A stretch of 64,000 nt of DNA from Sphagnum compactum (Eukaryota; Bryophyta; Sphagnopsida; Sphagnales). The stretch covers positions 3,100,001 to 3,164,000 of the forward strand of contig OZ234500.1 of NCBI GenBank assembly GCA_965153455.1, given 5' to 3'. Within the stretch, counting starts at the first letter, position 1. Each line of letters begins with the position of its first letter. Below the pieces are notes generated by a model. It searched no databases, was not told the DNA's origin, and saw only the letters and a list, made by a program, of their open reading frames with translations. Made by a program: the position numbers and the translations under genes. Shown piece after piece: positions 23,785 through 33,967 of this stretch.

Positions 23785-23850
23785 TGAGGTAGATGGGTTG
23801 GCAATCATCCACTAGAGAGGATTTAGCCAAATTTGGCTACATGTCACAAA
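23785..23850 (-). repeat. Short copy of the GCCAAATTTGGCTA dispersed family
   Basis: GGCAATCATCCACTAG is followed by TTTAGCCAAATTTGGCTACATG, as in the copies at 25.7 and 60.9 kb. The outer blocks are missing or diverged. Confidence 0.4.
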
Positions 23851-24721
23851 GGACAATAGAGAAAAAGTTAGGCTTCCTCCTATATATGCTTGTTGGAGCA
23901 GATGTCCCAGTTTTAGAAACAAATTTTTTCCAATCATTTCCCGTGATACTTGCTGAGTATTATGGGAAAAAAAGGACACATACGAGTCTCAAATTCTAAG
24001 CACAAATTGCTACCAAACAAAGAACAAAAATAAGTGTGCCATGAGTTCAATGCTACTCATTCAGAGATTTTAGAGGCAACTTGTGGAAGCAATATACCAT
24101 GTGGTCTATGAATCAAGCATGTGATACAAGTTTCACAACAATTATTTGTGGCTTTGGAGAACAAGGTCTTCCAGTCAAGCATGTCGTAAGGATGTTTCTT
24201 TTCAACTTTGCGGGGCCACGGTGCAATTAGCCCAGAAAAATGGCTGATGGAAGTACCTCAAGTGGCCTGAGTGTGCAATCTTTCAGATCACCGCATCGCG
24301 TGCCAATAACTTTAAGATATAGTTGGAACTTTCCCTTTGAAACAAGGGGATGATGGCCTTCGATCTGCATTCTTCACATCTCTAGCCGGCATATTTTCTA
24401 TCGTATTTTTCACCCTCCAATTTCATCAGATGATTGTGTCATGTTAAAGATTATATAAAAAATAAATTTAGTTCATACCCACATGTTAATACCAATGGTG
24501 CAATGGTTTAGAAAATTCAATATAATACTTTTTTGATTTTACAAAGTGGAATAAACATATTGGAGTTATCTATAAAATCACCCTGTCTTTCGGCCTCCTT
24601 TCGCCCCCAAACCCCTCTTTTAATGGTATCGGCAAAGTAAGGAAATTCTATTAAATTTGGGTATGAAGTGCTGAAACTCAGCATTTAATGCAGAAGGTAA
24701 GGTTCGTCGAAACTAATTATA

Positions 24722-24947
24722 GTAGCTATACTAGCAGCGGAAATATATGTAACAGCAGTGGAGGCGCTCAGGAAAAAGGAAAGACAGGATGAAACTCTGT
24801 TTACCACAAAAATTGATGGTCTTCTGAGTTTTATCCCTTGTTGAATACTAATGTACTTTTTTGCAGGTTTTTTAAAAATCTCACCCCATTTATGACCAAA
24901 CTCAGGGTTCTGGTGATGTGTTTCCCTTACTTTACGGATGATAACTC
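24722..24947 (-). repeat. Dispersed repeat, copy B (inverted partner of 7.6 kb copy)
   Basis: Read on the minus strand it gives GAGTTAT..CCGTAAAGTAAGG, AACCCTGAGTTTGGTCATAAA, GGATAAAACTCAGAAGACC, CATCAATTTTTGTGGTAAA and GCGCCTCCACTGCTGTTACA, in the same order as copy A. It has about 30 extra bases (including TTTTTAAAAAACCTGC) in the middle. Confidence 0.65.
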
Positions 24948-25253
24948 TATTGCAAATGTTATATTTCATTCTCCCCCCTGCTTGACATAAATCTGATACC
25001 TACTACAAGAATTTTCAATTGATTTATATACTGAAGTGTAGATAGGTCTAAGAAGTTTCTACTCCCAAACCCTAACTTCTAGAAGAGTTCCATTGCAAGC
25101 ATTTTTTGATTCACCATTCCTTTCCAGTTATAAAAATACCACAAAAATCTAGTTTCTTTTTGGCTGGGAATGATCTTCTTTACTTGGAGGATGAAGTTCT
25201 TTACATTTCAGAATTTTATTTTACTTTTTAATTAAAAGAAATGTTGGCTTGAA

Positions 25254-25300
25254 CCAGTTTTGTCTGGTTCTCTTCAAAAGCTAGAACCAGACAAAACTGG
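25254..25300. repeat. Perfect 18-bp inverted repeat (hairpin)
   Basis: CCAGTTTTGTCTGGTTCT at 25,254-25,271 is followed by an 11-base spacer and its exact reverse complement at 25,283-25,300. The stem is free of mismatches, unlike the old repeats around it, so it is either recent or maintained. No gene surrounds it. Confidence 0.85.
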
Positions 25301-25669
25301 ATTGAGCTTTGAACCCAAAAATCTAATCCCCCATTAAAAAGTGAGAGGCTTAGGTACTTTCTGGAACATCTCAAGAACCTCTCACGTGTCCAATGAGATT
25401 CCTCATCACTCTTTTGTGCCTAAATTAGTAATAAGATTAAAGGAAGTATAAAGGAAGATGGTGGTGGACTTTCTTCACCTGAAAACCCGACAATTAAACA
25501 ATTTGGACAATGAAAAGGTGCAACCACCTCATATGAGCCTCTTGTTTTTGTGTGACATTTTTCATTTGCGCAAAAAAAATAAAAAAATAAAAATTTTGGG
25601 CCACACATTAAATGATTTTTTGGATAAAATCACCAAAGTTCGAATTTTGCAAAAGAAAAAAGCTTAAGA

Positions 25670-25835
25670 ATTCGCCATATTTTTATACATGGTTCAAGTA
25701 GGTAGCCAAAAATATATAAAGGAGTTAATTATTTTCCTTTCATGATTTTTTTAATGGCCAAATTTGGCTAAATTGGCTTCTGGATGATTACCACTTCAGC
25801 TACATCTCAAAATTGGGAGAAATAAAACACTGCCT
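25670..25835 (+). repeat. GCCAAATTTGGCTA dispersed family copy
   Basis: Blocks in order: TTCGCCATATTTTTATACATGG, TTCAAGTAGGTAGCCAAAAATAT, an AT-rich spacer, GGCCAAATTTGGCTAAAT, TCTGGATGATTACCACTTCAGC and TACATCTCAAAATTGGGAGAAATAAAAC. This is one of the two most complete copies and defines the element length of about 165-175 bp. Confidence 0.6.
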
Positions 25836-27160
25836 GAAAACTGCCCATTAGGGATCAGGAATGTATAATTATAATAATAATAATTCAAAAAAAATTAATG
25901 CATTAGGCAACCCAGAAAGCTAGGGAACTTGAGTGACTTATTTTAGGATTTGGTTTCTTCTTGGTTGCAATTTGAAGTTCAAGTTACAACCATTATGGAC
26001 TAGTAGGTTACCCCTACTCTAGGCTATTCAACAACCATTCCACGCAGTCTCATTTGACTTTGGTTTAGGGTTTGCATGGTGATATTCTTGATACCGACTA
26101 GACCCTCGACTCGTAAACATGTTGTATTTATTGGCTCTGCCAATCGGGCATAGATTATGCATTGGTGTAAGATTGGGGCATAAAATTTTGGCTCAAACTT
26201 GACCCAATGTTTGATGCAAAGTGTGAGTGATGTCTGTAGTACTATGTGTGGATATAATGGATAGGCATGTTCCATAGAAGTGCATTCATCCATATATCAA
26301 AAATTCTACATCCAAGTAAGGGAAGTTTTTAGTTTGAACCTCCCCCATAGTTGAGATACATTACACAAAGAGCTGCTTGTTGTATTTACAACAAGGACTT
26401 TAACTTTGAAAATAAGTCGGGAATCCAAACATAATACGAATATGTTGGTAGGATATATATAGGAGAAACCAACATGTTTAAGAGCCTCATATCTTGCAAG
26501 GCTTTGGGACCCATGTGCCGGTTCACTTTGGAAAGGCCAATTACGCTCTAAACTAACCTTGCAAATGGTCTTTATGAGGTTCCAACATGGTAAGGTCTAA
26601 CGGGGCATTGTGCTTGTTCCTATTGGATGTAATTCATTTTGTTTCTTCGATGAAAATTGTGAGAGATGGAGAGGTTGAACTCAAGTGAAGGGTATGTAAT
26701 AAAATAAGTATCTATCTCTAACATCATGTTATGGAGAGTTTTTTTTGAAAAATTGTGAAGGTTATGCTACTCCAATTGCCTACATAGGTCCTCATTTGAA
26801 GGGAATCTTCTTGGGCTTTTTTGGGTTTGCAACTCCCCTATATATTGGATTCACACTGAGGTGGTAAAAGGAATAAATTAAGAGAATAAATTAATCTGAT
26901 TTTTCTCTCATTCACCAATAAAGAGATTAAAATAACCCAAAAAATGAGTTGGCAAGTGAAGTGTCATTGAGAGGGTAAATGCTTCTATGTATCTTATCCT
27001 TAGGAATAAATGTCTTCAAAATTTTAAGGAAGTTAAGATGGGAAACTATGATTCCAAACATATGATGAACAAATATGATTTCAACCTATACAAAGGATTT
27101 TTCATGGAAAAAATGACCCTAATTCACCAAATTTTGAAGATTTTGTTTTTTCCTTTTTCA
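25836..27160. other. Gene-free stretch
   Basis: No gene was recognised. The minus-strand frame at 26,024-26,293 and plus-strand frame at 26,987-27,190 have no supporting splice sites or family resemblance. Confidence 0.5.
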
Positions 27161-27164
27161 AATC

Positions 27165-27335
27165 ACCAGATTTTTGATAAGTTCCAGTAGGTAGCCAAGA
27201 ATATAGAAGAATCCTGATTTTTTAATTTATTTTTCTTACTTTGACATATACTATACAGCCAAATTTGGCTAATTTAATTATTTTCTGGATCATCATTGCC
27301 ACTTTGGCTACATCACAAAATCCTTAAAAGAAAAC
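27165..27335 (+). repeat. GCCAAATTTGGCTA dispersed family copy
   Basis: Same block order as the copy at 25.7 kb: TTCCAGTAGGTAGCCAAGAATA, a spacer, CAGCCAAATTTGGCTAAT, CTGGATCATCATTGCCAC, TTTGGCTACATCACAAAATCC, then an A-rich end. Confidence 0.6.
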
Positions 27336-27339
27336 CCCG

Positions 27340-28446
27340 ATGTCAAGGTTGAGGCATGGTGACACAATGTAGAGGAGGGGTAGGCTACTTGGGAGGCTAC
27401 TTAAATTATTTGAAATCAAATGGATTTATGCCATCTTTGACTAACATCTTTGTTGTAGTTGTTGTTTTTGGGGTGAGTGGGTTGGGAGGGAGTGAGGGTG
27501 GGGAAAGGGAATTATTTATAATGGTAAAGGCCCCATAATGAATGCTATGGTTGATTATTACAAATAATATGGATCCATGTTATTTTGAAATAATTGAGGT
27601 ACCCTAAATAATTACTCAATACTATGGATCCAAGCAGGTGTAGGGTAAGGCCCCCTAAGAGAGTGTTCCCCCAAATAAGGAGGAGTTTGGCTAGACGTGG
27701 TCCAAGGGGATGAACTCCAAATTACACCTTGGTTGATAGGTTAAGGACTATTTGGTCACACTTCCCTAAAGAAGAAACTCAAATTTAGACCCTTGGATAC
27801 ATAAGTTCTTTACAATAATGACGTGATTTTGTTTATTTTGTTTTTTTATGTTTTTTTCCCTCCTCTCCCTATTTTCTCAGCAGGGTAAGGAAACAAAAAA
27901 AGAAGCACAAAAGAATCTTGACCACTTGTTTGGACATCTTCCCCAAAAAAAAGAATTTTGGGCGAATACTTGGCGAAAAGAAAAACTGGAATTTTTTTTT
28001 GGAAATTTACATTTTTTTAGTGTAAATTCGAGAAAAAATGCTTTTTTGTTTTGGAGAAAATCTCCCAACTTTCGAAACCACAAAACTGAAAGAAAGGAAG
28101 AAAAAAAAAAAACTTCCTAACAGAAGTTGGGAAGGTCGGGTTCTGACTTCGTAATTGGCTGGTAAGTCAAACCGGTAGGCGGTCTCGGCGCCGGTTGCGG
28201 GTAGGAATCCTGGAGCAAACGTGGTGTTTCACTGGAGACGCTTTTTCTAGCGCACCGTGCGACAAAAGAGCGAAGACGCAGGAGAGACCTACTATTTCCG
28301 CTTCAGAGGATTTACAAACACGTTTATTTGAAGCTTGAAAGCTCAAGATTTCCCCCACAATTCATGTCTTACGGGTAAAGGCATAGTTGCTGCTGCTACT
28401 ACTCTGCGGCGGATGAGGGAGAACAACACTTTGGGTAACGATCACG
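27340..28446. other. Upstream region of the PSAT gene
   Basis: An AT-rich tract with long A and T runs (27,840-28,120) gives way at about 28,120 to GC-richer DNA that leads into the PSAT start codon and is probably promoter plus 5' UTR. The overlapping small frames at 27,848-28,120 and 28,167-28,358 are best read as shadows. No clear TATA box was identified. Confidence 0.45.
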
Positions 28447-31400
28447 ATGCAGTCAAGGAGGTTAGGGGTGCAGCAGCTTGTATGCGTAGCAGCACCATTG
28501 GCGCTGCTGCTGCTGTTTGCGGGAACACAAGTAGTCGTAGTAGAGGGAGCCGGGGTGAACAAGGAAGTTTGGGGATCAATGAGTGCCAAGTTATCGGGGA
28601 TCATCATCCCTGGCTTTGTTTCCTCGCAGCTGCGAGCATGGGCAATTCTCGATTGTCCTTACACACCACTCGATTTCCGGCCACTGGATCCTGTGTGGCT
28701 TGACACTAAGAAGGTTAGAAGAACTCATAAAACGCTCTCTCTCTCTCTCGCATAGTATTCTTCTCAGTTTACGAAAATTATTGAGCTTAAGAAGAAGCTG
28801 CGATATTGCTGCTGTTGAAGCAGCTTTGTTTGCTCCTCATCGCAACAGAGTCTCAATCCTTTTTTCTTGAATCGTTCTTTCCTTTTCGTTCTGTCTGTCT
28901 GTCTGTGTTTTGTAGGTCTTGTCGGCCACCAGTTGCTGGCTCAAGTGCCTGCTTCTGGATCCCTTCACACAAGCTGACCATCCGGAGTGCAAGTCACGTG
29001 CTGATACTGGTCTTTCTGCTATTACTGAGCTCGACCCTGGCTACATCACAGGTCTAGTCTTCGAAACCCCGACCCTGGAGATCCAGAATGATCATTAGAC
29101 TAGGTCTAATCTTTGAATCCCTGGCCCAAGAGCTCCGGGATGATGATGTGACTATTGTTTAGATTCTGCTATAGCATGCTGAGCAGCTATGTACTTAAAA
29201 CCCTCGAATGGCTTTAGATGTCTAAGTCTGTTTCTACAATTTTGTGGAACTTTTTGCTTCTTGCCATCGGGCCAGTTTCCACTGGTATAGCATGCTGAGC
29301 AGCTATGTGTACTTAAACCCTTGAATTTCTATGATGTGTATGTAAGTAAGTATATGGTGGATCATGATATGGAAATTTTCTACAATTTTGTATGGAACTT
29401 TTGAACTTCTTGCTGCTGCCAGGCCATGCAGTTTTCAAATCTCCAAATAGATTGACAGGTGGGGTTTGTTTGGTGGGGTCATGTTACTACAGGTGCAGTG
29501 TCTTCAGTATGGCGGCAGTGGGTGAACTGGTTGGTGGAGTTTGGGATTGAGCCAGATGCAATTGTTGCAGTGCCATATGATTGGCGACTATCAGGTTCAC
29601 TATTAGAGGAGCGGGACCTTTATTTCCACAAGCTCAAGTGTGTAACACTAGAGAGACCTTGTGAAAGACTTCGCTTCAGACATTGAATTCTTTTTCATTT
29701 TTGCACACACGGCCCAATGTTTACAAGAATTGAGTAAAACATTTGTCTCAATTACAATGTCCCATCGGTTTCTTGATTGGTCAACAAGACCCATCATAAT
29801 GAATGAGCTTCTAAACTACTCAAAAATTGTGAATCTGGAGATTGTCTTGTCATTTGGTTTCTGCACTACAGTGGTGCTCCAGCTCACTAAGTGTGAATTG
29901 CTAGTCATCTTTGGAGATGATTTTTTGCAGGTTGACATTTGAGACAGCACGCAAGCTGCGGGGAGGTCCATCGTTGGTGTATGCTCACTCAATGGGCAAT
30001 AATGTGTTCCGCTACTTCTTGGAATGGCTGAAACTGGAGATTGCACCCAGGCAATATATGGCATGGCTTGATGACCATGTCCTTGCCTATTATGCTGTCG
30101 GTCTGTCTGTCTCTCTCTGTATCCTGATGAACACCTCCCAAATGGTGCATTGCTTTATACACTTTTTGTTGAATGAGCACAGAAAACACCATGTGATAGA
30201 GATCTGAAGATTTCAGGCTTCTGTGATGGTGGTGGGTGGCAACTTTTGTTCAGGAGCTCCTCTCTTAGGTGCAGCTGAATCTGTGAAGGCTTTGATGATA
30301 GGTGTGACTTTTGGGCTACCCATACCTGAGGTAGTACTCCTTTCTATCACACTCTATGTTGCCCAATTGTTGAACTTGTGAACTGATTGAGTTGTGACCA
30401 GCCTGGAGGTGGATGCAACTACTGCTTAATATCCTTGATGACATGCAGCACCTGTTTCTTTTGTTTAACTGTGAAACATTTTTGTTGAGTTCTTGTGTGT
30501 CAATGAGTGTTTTTACGGCATCCAGTTTGTGTCAAAACAGAGGTTTTTATGTGTGTGACACATTGTTGGATGAGCTTTACAGGGGACAGCAAGATTGCTC
30601 TGCAACTCATTTTCATCATCACTTTGGATGTTACCGTTTTCAAAGCATTGTCATGTTAATGACAGAATATGCAGCAAAAGAGAATGTGCTGATGGCAAGG
30701 TGGGCCCCCACTTTTTCTGTGACAAGAATGAGGCCGAGGGAAACTCCTCGAGTTGGCCAGTTGACATTGCAAAAGTTGAGTTTCCTGCCTCTCCAGGTGA
30801 GATACAGCTGCTGTGATTATGACCTGCATTTGTTTGTTGTCTGCTTTAGGTTGGATCCTGTAAAACAAAAGCTCATTCGATGGTGGTTCCCTATTTGAAG
30901 GACATCAGTCTTCAGTCAAGTGCTCAACATTCCACCATTCCTTCTTCTGGAACGGTATTATTTCCTGCTGTTACCTGCAATTATTAACACTGCATTTGCA
31001 AATTGAGTTTCAGGGAGCTGTCCAGCTGTGGCAATGGTTACGTATCCAGATGTGTCACCTAAGCCTGATGTGGTCGAACGCTCTTATTCAGCACACCAGA
31101 TATCAGATGGCACTTTTCTGAAAGATCTTATGGATGTTGATGTCAACAGCGCAAGTTCCTTTCACCATCTTATCAAGTTAGATTTCTCTGGAATCCTCTC
31201 TTCATTCCAATTACTTTTTCTTCTTGGAAAGATAATCTGAGTTGTAATTTCTGTTCCCACTGGGTGTCTACCTATTCTAGGAGAGACTAATGCTCATGGA
31301 TGTTTACAAAGATTGATGCCAATGTGCACAACCCCCCAAAGGGAGCAGTAGATGTAGACAGGCATTTGGGCCTCCTCTCATCTTGTAAAGAGGCTCTTGG

Positions 31401-33967
31401 TCACACTAGCTTCAGCTGGAGTCATATAGATCTATATACCCAATGAGCTATTCAGAGCTATGGTCCCTTGTCTACTCTAATGGCAAATTGAACTCAAGTG
31501 AAGTTACCAATCTTGCTCTTGCCTCGCTCGTGGACCCATCATAGAAAGTAAGGCATGCCTTGAGGATATTGGTCTTGTGATGACAGGTACTATTTGGAGG
31601 ATCCCATATTGAATCCGTTGACCCCCTGGACAAGGCCACCAATTCAGAATGTCTATTGTGTATATGGTCTGGACTTGAAGACAGAGGTCAGCTTCCAAAC
31701 CCCTAGTTGTTCTGCACAAATTTTGAGTATTCAAGAACAAATTCATTAGTGCTCGTTAAGTCTATGATTGTAGACATGATTCGTGATTAATCTTTGTTGT
31801 CAATAATGATGCATAATTTTCTGCTAAAATTGGTTGGCTGATGTGTGTGGTCAGATTGGGTACCATTTTGCACCCAGTGGGAAGCCCTATCCCGACAATT
31901 GGGTCATCTCAGACATTTTTTTTGAGAATGAGGGTGGCACTCTACAATCAAGGTTAGCTTCTTGTTCTTCCAGTTTCAAACTTCTGTTCTGGTAGGAGAG
32001 AGGGAGAAAGTTTGAAATGTTTTCTAAGCTAGTGTGATAAATGTTACTGATTAAAATCAGACTTAGTTGATGATGATGGGTGTGATTCTTGACTGGGTGA
32101 CCTGAGGTGCTATCTCAACAAGTAATAGTTTCAATGTGGTGGCCAGGTCAGGGGTGAGAGTCAGTGGTACTTCAAGTCCAGCCAGTGGAGATATCTCGGT
32201 ATGATCTTTGCTGTTCTTGGTAATTATCAAGTCTGGTATGAGGTTGTGAGCTAATGGACAATCAGTCAAGGTTTTATTGTGGTTAGAAGGTGTTGGGTTT
32301 AGGGTTTAGGAGGTCATAGCTGCTGTGGGGTGAAGAGGCAGATTGTAAGGCATTATTTTGTGCAGCACTGTCATTTGCTGCATGGAGTAGATTGATTGGA
32401 AGGGAGGAGTTGGCAGGTACCATACAACTCTCTGTCGTACTGCAAAACATGGCTGGGGCCTCAAGTCAACATCACAAGAACTCCCCAGGTCTTTCCTTAC
32501 CCTTTGTTATTGTATGTAACAAACTTTTGCTTGACTTCAAACTGTACCCATAATTTTTATGGAGGTATGGTACCATGTTTGCTCTTGTCAAATATCGACT
32601 GCAAAGCCAAAAGACCTGGCTGGAGAGCGGTTGTCTTGGAGATGGACAAAGGTATGGAGAGAAGATTGTTAGCTGGAGCAGACAGTCGGAATGTTTTTAT
32701 ATTCAGCATAATGGTGATCAGTTAGGTGGATTGTGGCAGACTGCACATGAGGTGTGTGACATACAACAGGAGCTGAATGTGTTGCACGACTTTGACACTG
32801 ATATTATACCAAACATGACAAGAGAAGGGGGTGCCAGATACATCACCTTTTATGAGGATGGTGTCAGCCTTCCAGGGAAACGAACTGCTGTTTGGGAGCT
32901 TGACAAAGGCATGTTCACTTTTGTGAGTCACCTTGTGCAAACAGAATCACATCAGACTGGGAGACTTTGCTCATAGAATGAGGCAACATGCACATACTAG
33001 CCAAGATAGTTTGTGCAAGAGTAATTTGAGAGTAGTTTTGATTCCTAAGCTATTTTCAGCAGGTCTTCAGATAGATCATTCAATGTGTAACTGGGGGTGA
33101 ATTTTGCAGTGGATCACCGGAACATAGTACGGTCCCCAGTGTTGCTGAGGGAGCTGTGGTTGGAGACTATTCACAGCCTCCACCCAGATGCTAAGCGGCA
33201 TTTTGTGTCTAAAGGTGAGTCCCTTCAACATCAAAAGTGCTCATTTCATACTATTGCTTAGAGTGTTGAGAGAAGGACTATTGGCTTGGCAATTGTAAGA
33301 GGAGCTCTAAAGGTGTGAGAGTTTTGACAAAACTGAACTGAGCTGGTCACATATGCTGGTGAACAGAGCATCGGGAGCCAATGAGGGATGAGGATTGCTA
33401 TTGGGACTATGGAAGAGCGCGTTGTAGTCACCCAGACCACTGTGAATACAGGTTTGAATTTTTTCAAACCACTAGGTCTGTTGTGATATTTATCGCATGG
33501 TCTTTTTTGCGCCAGTCTTTTTCTTCATAATTGATCATTTTTGTGACCACTTGTCAGTAGTCATCGATTGATTGCCAATCTGTGGAAAACATTAGATAGA
33601 ATTTTCTTCTACCATTGTATTTGAATATCTTGCCTGGGGCTTCTTGACATACATGTGCAATTCGTGATTATTTCATTTTCATTAACATGGGTGTTGAACT
33701 TGCAAGATATTGAACTGCTTATAAGAATCAGTACAGAACTTTACATTTCTTGCACTTGGCAATGTTGTCAAACCTAATTTCTCATGCATGAGACACCTGC
33801 AGAAAGGGAGATGACTCACCCATCTCTGTACTTCAACTGTGTTCGCCTGTTCCATTAAAGATGGGATTTTGTGTATTTGCAGGTATGCGTTTGGGGATGT
33901 GCACTTGGGACAAAGCTGCCGGCTGAAAGCCAGTTCTGATAAGGACCACATTCTGAACTACCTCTGA
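28447..33967 (+). CDS. PSAT1: Phospholipid:sterol acyltransferase (LCAT/PDAT family), 16 exons
   Basis: PSAT moves an acyl chain from a phospholipid to a sterol, making sterol esters at internal membranes. Exons: 28,447-28,713; 28,916-29,051; 29,493-29,637; 29,931-30,100; 30,254-30,330; 30,583-30,796; about 30,872-30,954; 31,014-31,176; 31,587-31,686; 31,855-31,952; 32,165-32,198; 32,417-32,488; 32,740-32,908; 33,110-33,214; 33,367-33,451; 33,883-33,967. The product is roughly 667 residues, slightly longer than the Arabidopsis protein. Seen: N-terminal hydrophobic signal anchor; LSGIIIPGF and CPYTPLDF; VAVPYDWRL; nucleophile serine in AHSMGN (S203); GVTFGLP; LNPLTPW; FAPSGKPYPDNW; the acid segment GDISVPYNSL; KRTAVWELDK; and FGDVHLGQSCRL near the C-terminus, whose histidine is a candidate third triad member. 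Two oddities: intron 13 begins with GC, and the ends of exon 7 cannot be placed in phase with canonical sites. Confidence 0.92.
29165..29425. repeat. Two-copy duplication inside PSAT intron 2
   Basis: TATAGCATGCTGAGCAGCTATG recurs about 112 bp further on, and TTCTACAATTTTGT-GGAACTTTT recurs about 145 bp further on, so the second copy carries an insertion. A related smaller duplication (GGTCTA-TCTTTGAA) lies just upstream at 29,050-29,140. These are intron expansions without coding meaning. Confidence 0.6.

Noticed and set aside
28335-28870. Overlapping frames on both strands around the PSAT start
   Set aside because: Only the frame starting at 28,447 continues in phase through the later exons and matches the family; the others are shadows in a GC-rich patch.
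32575-32739. In-frame N-terminal extension of PSAT exon 13
   Set aside because: The frame is open upstream of 32,740, but family proteins go directly from the VNIT-PQ segment to the HE-CDIQQELN segment, and a GGCAG acceptor in the right phase lies at 32,735-32,739, so the upstream part is taken as intron.
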